DNA of 64,000 bases from Phoronis australis (GCA_002633005.1 NMRA01000101.1:418115-482114); one strand, 5' to 3'; positions 47,101-62,100 are shown, counted from the stretch's first letter. A program made the numbers and translations. The notes: generated by a model not told the origin, from the letters alone.

Positions 47101-50100
47101 AAACCGAGCGGGTGGAGCGTTTTTTCTTTACTGAAAAAACCAGCTCGAGAGCACCTCGACTTTTTGGAGTTACTAATGCTTGTTGGAGTCCACTCCCAAT
47201 TAACTGAAGCTAAGTTTTTCATGGAGCAAGTCCCAATGCCAATAAAATGGTTATTGGCAAACCAAGAAAACATGACCTCAGCTATCATCTTTTATTCGTT
47301 GTTGTTGTTCTGCTAACTGAAGTGGAAAGTAACTCTGCTTGACTTTAGTAACCCTTTGAAGTCTGGTAGATAATAGGCCTACCTGTTGTTGTACCTGACA
47401 AAAGACTTTGCTTGGCAGTTAACAAAGGAGCAAGATGTATCTCCCTTTGAAGGATATTTGTGAAAGTTGACAGATGAGCTCTTATAATGAAAGCTGTCTA
47501 CCTAAGTCCTATCCAAGTCAAAAGATAATGTGGAGCTTTAGTCCTTGGATAATTGGTGTCCAATATCTCTATTGAATACTGATTATAAAATACTTAAAAA
47601 AGTTCTTACATCCCCTATAAATAATATGGGAAAACTGGTTCATCCAGGTCAAACAGCTGTTAAAGGACGATATATAGGATACAATATTCGTATCATTCAG
47701 GATATAATTTTTTATACAAACATTACCGATGGTTAAGGACACATTTTATTTTTGGACTTTTGCAAGGCATGTGACACAATAAAATGGGACTTTATTTATC
47801 AAGCTTTGACGGCTTTTAATTTTGAACAGGGTTTTACACGATAATAAACCAACTGCTTGTGTTGTCAATAATATTTTACAACAGATTATTTTCGTTTAGA
47901 AAGAGGTGTAAGACATGGTGATTCATTGTCGGGCCCATTATTTTGCCTAGCTGTTGAAGTTATGGCCAATTACATATGAAAGTGCAATTTAATTAAAGGC
48001 ATAAATGTTGAGAAAACTGAGAAGTTAAAATTCTCCAGTATGCAGATGACATTATCTTATTCCTTCATGACAAAAATTCTGGCATGAATTGTCTCAAATT
48101 TTTAGAACATTTTGGTTTACTCTCTGGTCTCCAGCTAAATATAAAAAAGAAATGTGATGGGTTATATTTAGGTCGAGAAAAAGAGTGTTCTGAACCACTT
48201 TATGGCTTCAAGTGGACTGGCAAACCAATCACGAGTCTGGGAATATTTTTAGTCATAACAAAAAGAAAATGAGTTTTTAAATTTTGAACTCAAAATTAAG
48301 TCCTTTAAAAAGTCTCTTGATATCTGGAAAAGTTGCAATATTTCATCGTTAGGAAGGATCATTGTAATTAAAACATTTGCGCTGTCTAAATTAATTGATG
48401 TTGTGAGCAATTTAGGAATTGACAGCGAACGTAGAGCTAAGATAAATACTATAATAAAAAATTTTGTTTGGCAAAATAAGCCACCTAGAATTTAAAAAAA
48501 TGTGGCTTTAAATACCCATGAAAATGGTGGTTTGTCAGTTCCTGATATAAATATTATGTTCAAGTCATTACTAGTTAAGTGGGTTACGCGTTGCTTAGAT
48601 GGAAACAATGAAGTTTTCAAAGTGTTTCCAGGGTATGTTTTAAAAACAAAACATGGAGGTATTTTGATCTTTAAATCAAATTATGATTGTAATTTGTTGT
48701 CTCTTGCAAATATTGATACCTTCTATCTTGACATCTTGATTGCTTGGGAAGAAATTAGTGCTCATTTACATAAGGACATAACAATTGTAAACCAAGTAGT
48801 GTGGAATAACAAAAATATATTGATTAATAGGAGGACTGTATTCTTGAATAGTTTCTTTGAGGCTGGTACTATTTTTGTGAAGGATCTTTTGAATTTTGAA
48901 AATAAATTTCAGTCATGGGAGATTTTGAAAAATAGATATAAGCTTTCAAATTGGATTCATTATGCTGCTTTGAGACGTGCGATTAAGTTTGATTTCAAAA
49001 TGCATACATCCCCAGTCAAGCCAAATTATTAATGTGCTTTCTAGAAATATTTTGCTTTCCAAAATTGTTTCGCCTCCTGATATAGTGTACAGCTTAACTG
49101 ATATTTACTCTAGACAACGAATTAAACAAATTTATATTCTTCCACACAAACTCTTGTTACCTCCTTATGTTAAAACCTTATGTTAAAAAAAGTGTTTACA
49201 AAACGTTATTTGAAAAAGATGAACTTAGTAAGTGATGACAAGTGTGCATCTTTTGGAACTGTTGAGACTTTTAACCATATGTTTGTGGAACTGTTGAGAC
49301 TTTTAACCATATGTTTGTGGAATGTGGTTCTGTGAAAACTTAGTGGTGTGAAATTCAGAAACTTTTAATTTACATAACTGCACAACACGATTTAATCTTA
49401 GATAAAAATGTTATTTTGACAGCATATTTGGATGTAATTTTGAAGATATCAATACCATATTAACTATTTGCCAGTATTTCATTCATAAATGTTCTAGAGA
49501 CCAGATTATTCCTAGATATTCACAATTTTAATGTTTCTTGTATAATTATTGTAAAGTAAGAAACATACAACCCCGAAAAACTGCCTTTTGGGAAACCCTC
49601 AATACTTATTTAGATTAGATCAACCGCGAAGTTCTATTATTTAGATATGTGCGTGTGTCTGCGTGTGTGTGTATGTGTGCCTGCATATATCTCATTGTTG
49701 TATATCTTAGTGTATTTAGAAATAAAATGTTAATATAAAAAAAAGAAAGCTGCATATGACAATGAGTTTCAGACCAATCGCACTATGGCTGTGCCCCCCT
49801 AGTGTCTATTGTTTTTACATTTGCGTCTATCTCTTAAGAGTTCCTTGGCTTATTTTCATGACATATGGGATGCATTTCAACGCTCCACATTGCCCTTGTT
49901 ACGTTTTCCACGGTTTTTGAAGATCCTTGATGGATTTTCATGAAAAATGGAAAATAGGTTTGTATTAAAGAGACGCTGATGGACTCAACTTGTTTTATGC
50001 CTTTCAGTTTCCATTTTTGTTGTTTTCAAATCTGGTTTGTGGCATCTTCTCAGGATCATTATGGAAACTGGCATTATTTGACAGTACTGAGAAGTGAACC

Positions 50101-53100
50101 GCTGACTATTTTAGAATGGATGCGACAGCTGTGGCGCCCTCTCGCAGCAATTTTATTTTGTTGCCTGTGGCTCAATACAGGTTCCTTAATACTGAATCTT
50201 CTCAAAATTTGGCATGTGTTTGTATTGAGGATAGTGCAACACATGCGATTTTTGGGACAAATTTGACTACTGTGGTGTCACATAGTTGTAATTTTGTGTT
50301 TCTTTGCATTTGCTTTGGTATCTACCAAGTGTGATGATGGATATTTGTGAAATACTACAAACAAGCCACTTTCTTGTGGACAAGTCAGTCCTGGACTGAT
50401 TCAGATGTAATTTACCTATGTTGCACCCCCTATTGGCCTGTTTGTTGTTTTTGTGTCCTTCCTTGTCTGTCAACCCATCCTCCAAACTTCTNAGCGCTTG
50501 CCTCCTAAAACGTCACTTCCGGAAAAGCGGACGAATAATTAATAAAATTACGAAAAGCTGTAATTAAGTGAAAAATATGTCTAGGATAACCAACCAACCT
50601 TATTTTAGCTCAAAATGACATGGAAAAAGGTTGCCTTCGCCTTGAAGTTTACTGGCATTGTATTGTTCTTTGGAAATGCTGAAAACTCCACTGATCACAC
50701 TTTTTATCTGCGCTGTGTGTGATTGGTTTATAGTATGCTCTGCGTTGATCTTGTATTGTACATTATAGAGCTTTGGAGCAAGATTTACACACCATTATGT
50801 GGTTCAACCTAGTTACATGTTCGCTGATTTATAACTACACTTAGCTAAGGCCTCTGTCATCATACTTGTATTGTATCAACCAGGATTCATTATATTCTGT
50901 CTAAATCTGTCAGCATGACCAGTATTGTATAAAATGTTGACCCTCATGTATGGTATAGTGTATTGAACTTAATTAAGTGTTACTTTTATGTAACAATTGA
51001 GATTGGTAAGGCATCTGTTCACTGGACACTGTTGCATACATAGTGGCATTGAGAATGATGTGCTCACTGTTAGCTGGAAGACGTTACCAAGAAAGGTCAA
51101 GTAGCAAATTAACCATAATGTTTTTGCTAATTACAGAATACATGTATAGACCTGGGAACCAGTAATATTTCACTTCAACGTTACAGTGAGTTTGCATAAA
51201 AAATCATGCAAAATTACAGCAAAATCATTTACAAAACTATAGTTATGAAATTGATTTCTAAGACTTTCTGTAAACAATCACGGAAAGACTGGTCCGGAAA
51301 TCACCGCTGATCTAACTACAACTTTGCGCCAGTTTCCAAGAGGTACATGCATGTCACCGCGTACGGTACGTAGGTAATTTCCGTTGCAAGACTGCAAGGA
51401 AATCCTGAAGCCAGCTATCAGATTAGTCACACAGCTATACTTTGTTGTCTGCTGTGCTGCTGTTCCTTGTTTTAATGGTTGCTAGGTTACACTTGTGGAG
51501 GACCTTATCCACAAGTCTGTGTATTTAATCAAGTATCACACAACAGTAGATTTGAATTCTGTATACATATATGTTTTCAGAAAACGGAAAACTAGTAGAA
51601 TTTTATTTTTATCATTTTAGTAAACTTTATCAAAAAAGGAATTACACAGCAAAGCAACAGTGTCAATAACATTGCTGTCAAATTTCATTTGATATAAGTG
51701 TTCCTGATAAAATCTCAATAAAACACTTGTTACTGTTTTTCAAATTATTTTGTTTTCTTTGTAAGAAACTTATCTTTTTTCATAAAAATTGTAAAAATCC
51801 TTTATATTTTTATAGCTGCTTTATGCAAAAATGGAAATTTTTTAACAGACTGTTGTTGAAAGCAATGCATTAACCAAAAGTGCCATTCATATCCGATCAT
51901 CTATTTCCGAGACATGGGGTTCGCAACTGCCACATTTGGATATTTTTGTAGGGTCCTACACAACCTTTACGAAGAAAATGATTATTCCGTTACAAAGAAC
52001 GGTCCTTTCTCAACAGAGATCAGTTTCTTTGTTCTATGACGTAAAACATCGGTGTCATAATTTTGGTTTGGAAATGTTGACTTCAATGCACGTTATTAGA
52101 AGTTCTCACACACGCACTCTGGTATACTATTGATTTATAGGTGGTGCTGAAGTAGAATCTAGTCTCATGCAAGTTGTGGTCTCTTCAGCAGCAGGTGGTC
52201 TCAGAGGAGTCACTTATCAACTCATTACAAATTCTGTTTCTGATGCTCAGTGCAGATAACCTCTGATACCCGCATTATATTCTTATACTGCTGCAGTTAA
52301 CAGCGGAATCGTGGATTGCCAAATACATCATGGCAAAACGCTGACTTGTTGCTTAGAAATGAATTGCCAGTGCTTGTAAGATTGACTAAGTATTGGAGAC
52401 CAATGTGTTTTTGGGACCATAATGTTAACAGATCAGTAGTTGCCCTGGCCAACCTCATTAACGGTCAGTCAAAACGGTGCCACTCTATTTATCGAAAAGT
52501 GCCTACCCAGTTTGGTAATCTCTTATTTTTTGTTTGCATGGAAATAAACAAGCTGTTTTATAGTTTGAGAATAGTGTTAGCCGCAAGCAATCACTGTAAG
52601 GTGTTATACTTTACCTTTTTAATGAAAAATTTCTTGTAAAAAGCAACTTTAGTAAACCGGTGTTCCATCTGTGACAAGTTATTGTGATCTTTCAAACCAA
52701 CTAACTATGCGACTTTGCTCATTAGACTAAGGTCATCGTGGCAATCCAACTTGTGTAGTCTAATGTGAAGTAATATCAAAATCACGCCTATTTTGACTAA
52801 GTTACAATACGAAACCAGTAAATGAGCTAAATCAAAATTTGGTTTCTCTCACGGAAGGCGTGCTCATTAAGCTGTTTAAGTTCTTGCAAGTATCATACAG
52901 CAACTTCATATAGGGGGTCCATGTAGCTGGTCTGTGATTTGACAAAGAAAGGTCACCGGCCCACTGTTTTTAGGTGCTACATGGACAGCTTTCCTTCAAA
53001 AATTGATATTGCTTTTCCCTGCACTACATCCGAGATCTGTCAATATGAGATTGTTCTTTAACCTTTCAGTCACAGTTACCCCTGGTCCATATTCTTCTGG

Positions 53101-56100
53101 TTCATATTCGACACATCTTTAATCGAATATGTCTTAGGCCTAGTACAACATAAGTTTGGGGCTTATATGAAAAAGCAACACTTTTCCAGCCGATCGTGTC
53201 AGTTGTGTCACTTTAAGCCCTGGTCACAGGACTATTGTATCGAGCAACATCTCTAGGATTTGATAACACCACTCCACTGGGTGTTGACAATTCCACCCCA
53301 TACCAGCAGGCACTGTATCCCACAGACCCATTCCCCTAACATTCACTCGCGTCCCAGATATGTTCCATACAGGGTGGTCAAACTGCAGCCCTGGAGACCA
53401 AACACCATCCTGGTCACTTAAGTGCAGTTGTTGCTATCACTCCACTAGTTTTGTGTATGCACCACATAGGAAGTTCCATATATGTTACGGTTAGCATGAA
53501 GTCCCTGACCTCGGTGGGTTACTAATGCACCAACGTTGATTTGTTCACATCCGGGTGATTACGAACTTAGTCACAACTTTTTCAATCATCTTGTTTGAAG
53601 GTCTTGGTCAAGCTTAGAAGACTTGCATATTGCTTCACCAGTTCTGTGATCAGAGATTCCCTCTGGTGGTTGGTTCACTGATGAATTTAGGGTCTGTTTC
53701 ATTAGGGACTGAAATTAATGAGCAAATAAAGCATTAAAAACTTGAGCCAATTCACCACAAGCAAACATGTTGGTAATAAAATGGTAAGGGAGTGACCATG
53801 CAAGGACAATGAGCATTCATCAGATAATTGGTAGAAAATCAGAAAAAAGAAATACCGGGTAGCCATAAATCGGGAGAGAAATGACTGAAAATTGTTTCTA
53901 AGAAATTTTGCCGATAATCAGCAAGAAGATTTTGTTCTCTGCAACTTTCTTTTAAAACCATTGTATGTTTCTGTCATTGTCAAGGATTTTCAAAGTATGT
54001 GTAAGTCTCATGATTTAAAAGTAGTTGCACGCCAAAAGTGATCTGTTTGGCTTTATTAGTTAAATGTGTTTTCTTGACACCTGTCCTTATCTCAAGAGAA
54101 ATATTGATTATTACATGGTGAAGTCGTTATCCTCCGTATTCTAGAGCCTGAGTAGATTTTGGAGAATTATCGAAAATCCATGAGGGCTCTAAATAAGGGG
54201 GATAACGAACCATGTAATAATCTATTTATACCACACCCTGAACGAGAAACATTGCAATGAATCGATCTACCTTTCTCGACTCGCCTCGGCTTTGTAACTA
54301 CTTTCTACTGTCAGAGGCCCGGGGTCTGATGTCGTGACCTTTTCAGAAAAGCCGAGCTATTTTTGTCAAATAATGCTTTTACTCAAAACCAATTGAAAAT
54401 TTAAACAAAATAGAAATAAAGTAAATCAGTTAAATTAAGATTTAGCAACTATTATAGCTTACTACACGTTTTATCACGCTAAGCTTCGACCGGAAAAATA
54501 TCGTTTGCTAAAGTAGGTTACCACTAGTAACTGAGTGTAATGCTCAAGTCAAAGGATCCTGATGACATGCTATCCACATTCAAATTGGAGATCGGTGATT
54601 TACAAGTGAGAGAACATTAGAGAAAAATTTCACTGAATTAAAGTATCGTTTTTGTGGAAATTATTATTATTTCTCATAGCATATAAATGTCGGTACAATG
54701 CCCTTTGTTGAACATGCGATTCTTGCACATGCTCATTCTATTTTCACGTCCGATGATGTCAGCTGCTAGGTGGTGTAGTGGTAAAGTCGACGACTCGAAA
54801 CTCTTGCGGACCAGGTTCGAAACCGGCCTCGGTTCCCGCCAAAATGTTAACTCACTAGTGAAATAACTAAATGGGTTATTACACGGTTGTATTGGCCATT
54901 CGAGGCTGATATTGTGGTATAAAGGTCATTATGTTCATGGCCAATTCTCTTCAGAGCTTTGATTATCATTTTGTTCTTTGCTCCTGTCTAACCTCCAGAT
55001 ATCTGAAGTGCTTCTGCACAATTTCTTTCTTGCTTTAATGACTGATGAAGTTGACATCTTACACAAGGTTGTAGTTTTTGTTCTTTGCTCCTATCTTTTC
55101 AGCTTCAATTATCTGAAGTGCTTGTCCACATGAAAATGTTCTTTCACACTTTGACAACTGACGAAGCTGACGTTGTACTCAAGCGACTGCGGAAAGAGGC
55201 TCTTAAAGATGGGTTAAATACCATGGGTATACCAGTGACACGTGATGAGGCACATGAGTGGTTTACATGGCTCGATGTCAGCGGTGAAGGGTAAATGGAG
55301 GCATTATAGTTGGCAGGAAATTGTTCAGTTATATTAGTCGACACTTAGGCTTGACATCATGCATATTTCTATACCGATACGTGTTCAATAAGGCATCACT
55401 AGGCATGACGTCATGCATATCTCTGTACTTGGCTGTGCTCAGTAAGGCAACACTGGGCACGACACATCTTCCATATCTCTGTACTGGCCCGTGTTCAATA
55501 AGCTGACACTAGGCATCACATCATGCACATGTCTCTGTCACTGCACCATGTTCAATAACTAAAGGTGAGTGAGTCCGAATTTTACAAAATCTCATATGCC
55601 AGTGTGCAAATATACTTATTCGTGAAATTCGGGTCTACCAACTTTAAAGCTATGTTGGACCCTATAGAAATGGGCAAACTTTGGAACACCATATCTAAGA
55701 AATGGCCTATCAGATTCATAATTATGTGACTGACTTTCAGATACCATGCTTTTACCAAACTGTTAGGAATTGTTTAAAGTGCTAAAAATCACCTTTTCAG
55801 TTTCAAAAAAGCACTTACCAATGAACTTTCAAATACGAACTTCAGTAAACACTATCTGGTATTAACTGATCTTGAGTCATGAACATTCATTGGTCAATAC
55901 ATCCTACATAGAATAAGGCAACCAATCACAACATTAGTGGTCTTCTATTGTGTTAAGTGTTAAAAGCCATCGGATACTGCTGCTTGTTTTCCTGTGGTTT
56001 ATTAAATTAGTAAAGAATGGCAAAGCGTTGAGTTTGCGGATACGTAGATATAACAACTCACTAGTTGAGCACCCTGTGGCATGTGGAACGTCTAGAGAAG

Positions 56101-59100
56101 GGCGGATATGGTACAAGAAATTAGCGTGTTGGTGGACATGAAACACTGATGCTGGATACGCTTATAGGTCACATTCTTGTCTGTGGAGCTAAGAAACTTT
56201 CACCCAAAGTTGCCTTTTTACTATTTTCTCATTTTTTTGTAAACGTTGAATTCTTAGTTGTGATATGCAGTGTTATAGAAGTAAGGTTTAATGATGCTGA
56301 CAATGTAGTCACTTGTCAGCACAAGGTGAATGGGGGTTTTAAGCACTTTGAATTTTCTACTTTTTCCTGAAGAAATTGGACTTTTATGATTTTCATGCAA
56401 AAACTCAAAAGTTATGTAAAACAAATTTGTAACGATAATTTAGAAAACTGTACTGACAACATTTTTGAGATTCAATACTCATTTATTCAATAAAGTTTGG
56501 TCATTTTATTGATAACAGTTCTTTTGCTATCAATGTACCTAGTTTCTTTTTTACTAATCTTTTCTAAGAAGACATAATAACATGACCCATTCAATAACAG
56601 ATTGGTAAAAATTAAAAAATCAGACTCTATGAGCTTTCTATTACTTTGTACTGATTAAAAATCTGAAGNGTAAACACTATCTGGTATTAACTGGTCTTGA
56701 GTCATGAACATTCATTGGTCAATACATCCTACATAGAATAAGGCAACCAATCACAACATTAGTGGTCTTCTATTGTGTTAAGTGTGAAAAGCCATCGGAT
56801 ACTGCTGCTTGTTTTCCTGTGGTTTATTAAATTAGTAAAGAATGGCAAAGCGTTGAGTTTGCGGATACGTAGATATAACAACTCACTAGTTGAGCACCCT
56901 GTGGCACGCGGAACGTCTAGAGAAGCGCGGATATGGTACAAGTTTGTACAAGAAATTGGCGTGTTGGTGGACATGAAACACTGATGCTGGGTATGCTTAC
57001 CTTATAGGTCACATTCTTGTCTGTGGAGCTAAGAAACTTTCACCCAAAGTTGCCTTTTTTTTCTATTTTCTCATTTTTTGTAAACGTTGAATTCTTAGTT
57101 GTGATATGCAGTGTTATATAAGTAAGGTTTAATGATGCTGACAATGTAGTCACTTGTCAGCACAAGGTGAATGGGGGTTTTAAGCACTTTGAATTTTCTA
57201 CTTTTTCCTGAAGAAATTGGACTTTTATGATTTTCATGCAAAAACTCAAAAGTTATGTAAAACAAATTTGTAACGATAATTTAGAAAACTGTACTGACAA
57301 CATTTTTGAGATTCAATACTCATTTATTCAATAAAGTTTGGTCATTTTATTGATAACAGTTCTTTTGCTATCAATGTACCTAGTTTCTTTTTTACTAATC
57401 TTTTCTAAGAAGACATAATAACATGACCCATTCAATAACAGATTGGTAAAAATTAAAAAATCAGACTCTATGAGCTTTCTATTACTTTGTACTGATTAAA
57501 AATCTGAAGTTGTGTAGATATTTGTCTTAATAACATAACAAAGTAATTGGACAACGGTGGTGGTAAATGATATTGTTAACTATTTCCGTACCATAGGACT
57601 GGACATCTCATTGCTACTCTTTTGATAGCGAGTCACTGGTAAGCGCTATTCAATACGCTTGTGGTAGAGAATGATCGCATAATGTTTTGAGTTACAAAGC
57701 TTACATGACTGTATTCAATCCATGGTTTCAAACTCCACAACTATTTGTAATTGAATGATATAGGTATTGCTTGATGGCGCTGTGTGTGGGTACCTGTGTG
57801 TGGGTACCTGTTTGTGACTGTTTTTGGTTTTGAGACAATATAAGTGGAAACTAATGTCTGCGTATTCTCCATGATTGATTGTTTCATTTCAGAGAGATTG
57901 ACTTATTTAACTGGAGTAACCTGCTGACTGTGAATAAATCTCTGAGAAAGATGTGTGCCGTGCCTGAATTGGCTGTAAGTTAATCATAAAATCTCGTGCT
58001 CGTATTATGTATTTTGCATTGCACACGTATTCATTAAGAATTATATATACATTGCCTTTGACAGACTGTGAATGGGTTACTGTCATGTAACTGTGCTGAA
58101 ATGCTAAGTTGATGTGACTCTTCACCGGTTACATTAACGTTAGCTGCATGAGCAGATTCATCATCAGGACCTAATTAGGAAAATTTGCAGGCTGACCTCC
58201 AAAAATAAAGTGAAAACTAAAAATTTAATCATACGGGATTAAACTGGGTTGGGATCTGACTGTCACATGATGATCAATTGGGCAGGGATTTGACAGGTGA
58301 TCACCTACTGGGTGGGGATCTGCCTGTCATAATTATCGAATGGGCAGGGATCTGACTATCACATGATTATCCATTGGGTGTGGATCTGAGGGTCACGTGA
58401 TCATCAACTGGCCGGGATCTGACTCGCATGATTATCCATTGAGCATGGATCTGAGGGTTACGTGATCATCAACTGGCCGGGATCTGACTCGCATGATTAT
58501 CCATTGGGCACGGATCTGAGGGTCATGTGATCATCAACTGGCCGGGATCTGACTCACATGATCATCAATTGGACTGGGACACATGGTCATCAACTGGGTT
58601 GGGATCTTACTATCACATGGTCATCTGTAGTTGTTACTGAAAGTCCCTTTCAGCATGCAGTCTTACAGCATTTTTTAATGTGGCATTAGTTGGTGAGTTT
58701 TATCTTTGCGTAATTGTTTAGATTGTTTTCAAATAACACTTATTGACTAAGAACATTGTAATAGGACATTGCCCATTGTGCACTCTAGGTGCTAGTATCA
58801 ACTAGCTTCTCTGCTGGGATATGTTGAGGAACTTTGTCTAGTCTGTGCCAGCTTTAAGCGCCAGGTTACACTTAATTGACTGTTTTCTTCAATACTGGCA
58901 CTTTTCATGAAGTGTGGCCTAAGAGTATTTAAAATGGGAGATGAGAGTAACCAAAGTAATTGCAGACTGAGGAATATCTTTACTGAACAGTATTAAATAC
59001 ATTATTTACATCGCTCCTTTCTCAACAAGAGGTTCACTGAATGTGCAAATGTCTGTTAGTGCACCCCTGAGGAGCAAGCGCTTTTCATGCAGAATATTCT

Positions 59101-62100
59101 GCTGTAGATAATATTTGTTCTCTCCATAGATTAATCCAGAGATACTTAACAAATCAGCAAGGAAAGTTTTACTTTTCACATGTTGATTTTGACTAAGCAT
59201 TTGACAGCATCAAGGTTTCCCACCTTTTTAAGATTAGTGTTATTTGTGTAGTATATCAACAAGAAATGTATAAAATATTTTACAGCATTTGTCATGATGT
59301 TGAGGCCTGGTGTAAATTTTCTGGTCGTACGACTCCATGTTTTTTGTTGCAAAATCGGTGTCCGCTTCATTTTATGTGTCACTACCCTGTCTTGGATGAC
59401 TTGCCCTCCAATTTCCTGATTAGGATGATAGATCAGATTAAGAGTAGTTAGCTTTATTTCAAAGTCCATTTCAAAGTCATGATCCTTTTGAGTTAAAAAG
59501 TCTGATACTCAAGAGCACCAGTGCTAGGAGCTGAACTTTTATCATGATTGTAAAGTTGTATATTGTAAATAGCATTATGAGGCCAAGGCTTATGGTGCAC
59601 ACAAGGCCTATATACCATAAACATTTCTGACTTTGGTTGTTGATGGTTGATGTTGCAGACTGGCAAGTTGGTCAGCTCAGTGAATGCCATGACTGACGAG
59701 GAAGAAGAACAAATGAAGAACATGTTGAGACGAGTTGATACAATTGTTGAGGTACCTTATCTTCAGAGTTCCTTGACGGACTTTCATGGAATTTGGCAGA
59801 TAGGTTTCTGTTAAAGGGAGAATGACGCTCTCACTTTTTGGATAGTTTTGATGTTATTGTTTGTTACATATTGGCCGCTTTACTGTCTTCAACGATTACG
59901 AAAGCGTTATATGTGTTTGAACTCGGAAGAAGATGGGCAACCATATTAATTGCCAAAGGATGACCATGCCTTGTCTTGTTTAGAAATTTTCAACCCCTAG
60001 GGCGGCCACAAACTTATAATGAGATGAAAGCAGTTCCAATAATTTACCCTAGCTGCTAGTTAGACGTGATGTTTTTGAATGGTTGTAAGTCAGTTAACCT
60101 TTATGTGTTTTGAAGACCAGTGCATTATAGTTTTATTTGAATCATATAAGTCATGTCTGAGATAGGTTACTTCATAACAAACACACAGTATCTTAATGTC
60201 CAATGATGTCAGCGATATGGTCATTTTCTTTTTCAGCACGCTCGTTCCAAAGATGTCCGCCTGATGGTGGATGCAGAGCAGACGTACTTTCAACCCGCCA
60301 TAAGCCGCTTGACTGTTGAAATGATGCGAAAATTCAACAAAGAGAAGGCAGTTATCTTCAACACTTACCAGTGTTATCTCAAGGTATGGTAATTTTCCAC
60401 TTCTTAAAATAATATTTTGTCCCTCACTTATTTCGCATGAGCTTAGTTGGTGGGAATATCTTTCTTCACCTAATTCACACAGTCAGGCATGTACTTGGGG
60501 AAACATCCATACAAAGCCCTATCACTAACTTTTAACATCCATACAAAGTCGTGTCAAAGATTCTTAAAACATCCCTCACAAAATACCAGTCAACAACACT
60601 TAACATCCCATACAAAGCTGTTTCAATAATTATTAAAATATACATACACAGCTCTGTAGATAACTCTTAACAGACATAGGAAACCATGTCAGTAACTCTT
60701 AAGATACAAACAAAGCCCTGTCAGTAACTCGATTTTAACATACATACAAAGCCCTGTTAACAACTCGTAACATGCATACAAATAATGCTTGGCACCCCAT
60801 ACAAAGCCCTGTCAATAACTTTTAACGGACCATACTAAGCCTGATCAGCTTTGCTCTTTTTAAGGGATTTCAAACATTTTAAGGTAAAAATGGTGGAAAT
60901 ACGTGCCATAACTTGTACTACTTTCATAATTGTACTACTAACATTTCCGTGAGTGTACTACATACTTAGCATTGTAATACATTACATGTATTACATCACA
61001 TTGTACTAACATACCATGTACTATTTACATTCATTACATGTATTACACTTACATCACATTGTACTAACATACCATGTACTATTTACATTCATTACATGTA
61101 TTACACTTACATCACATTGTACTAACATACCATGTACTATTTACATTCATTACATGTATTACACTTACATCACATTGTACTAACATACCATGTACTATTT
61201 ACATTCATTACATGTATTACACTTACATCACATTGTACTAACATACCATGTACTATTTACATTCATTACATGTATTACACTTACATCACATTGTACTAAC
61301 ATACCATGTACTATTTACATTCATTACATGTATTACACTTACATCACATTGTACTAACATACCATGTACTATTTACATTCATTACATGTATTACACTTAC
61401 ATCACATTGTACTAACATACCATGTACTATTTACATTCATTACATGTATTACACTTACATCACATTGTACTAACATACCATGTACTATTTACATTCATTA
61501 CATGTATTACACTTACATCACATTGTGCTACTTACATTACATTATAATACATGCTATGTATTACTTACATCACGTGCTAACATACCATGTACTATTTACA
61601 TTACATGTACTTCTTACAATGGAGGAGGCAGTGTGGCCTAGTGTGATGGATACCTGCTTTCTTTACTCGAGGTCGTGGGTACGAGTCCCAGGTTTCTGCT
61701 CATCAGCTCCGTTTTTAATAAAGCATAAAAATGGTTCCAGGTGATCAGTGCAATGGGCCCACTTGCGCAGCCTGCGCACGTATGGTACAACATGTATCAG
61801 ACCGCCTGTAATATTTTTTATGCAGTCACTTACAATACTTAGCAATACTAACTGCTATTTGAATTATCTTGTACTATTTACATTTCATGTAATTAAACGT
61901 GAAAACACAAATTCTTTTTTGTAGGAATCCTTTAATGAGCTGCAGTTGGACCTTGATCTTGCCAAGCGAGAAAACTTCTGTTTTGGTGCCAAGATTGTAC
62001 GGGGGGCCTACATGGAGCAGGTACTCATAAGGCCGATGGACTGTGGCAATGATGTCGTAGAAATGGATACATCGAGTTGTTTTAAAAAAACAGAAGTGAC

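Larger units (their letters stand above)
45747..55102. other. PRODH intron 5 (9.4 kb)
   Basis: It holds an L1-like LINE (47480-49746), 255-bp repeat units (49765-50491), an N at 50492 and inverted-repeat elements near 54106-54951. The open frames at 46435-47316, 51936-52639 and the minus-strand 47004-47288 have no recognised domain. Confidence 0.65.

Noticed and set aside
47004-47316. Overlapping long frames on both strands upstream of the LINE
   Set aside because: The frames (145 codons plus, 94 codons minus) show no recognised domain and no splice context. One could be part of a transposon, but I cannot support a call.
51936-52639. Open frames of 65 and 107 codons in PRODH intron 5
   Set aside because: No recognisable motifs, no promoter or splice context; such lengths occur by chance in a 64-kb window.
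54773-54845. Functional tRNA gene
   Set aside because: A and B box-like words are present but the acceptor stem does not pair. The tRNA-like heads at 7140, 11580, 27420 and 61621 were rejected as genes for similar reasons and because their tails show them to be SINEs.
61364-61744. 126-codon plus-strand frame rich in His, Tyr and Leu
   Set aside because: It translates the 58-bp array and then the SINE.
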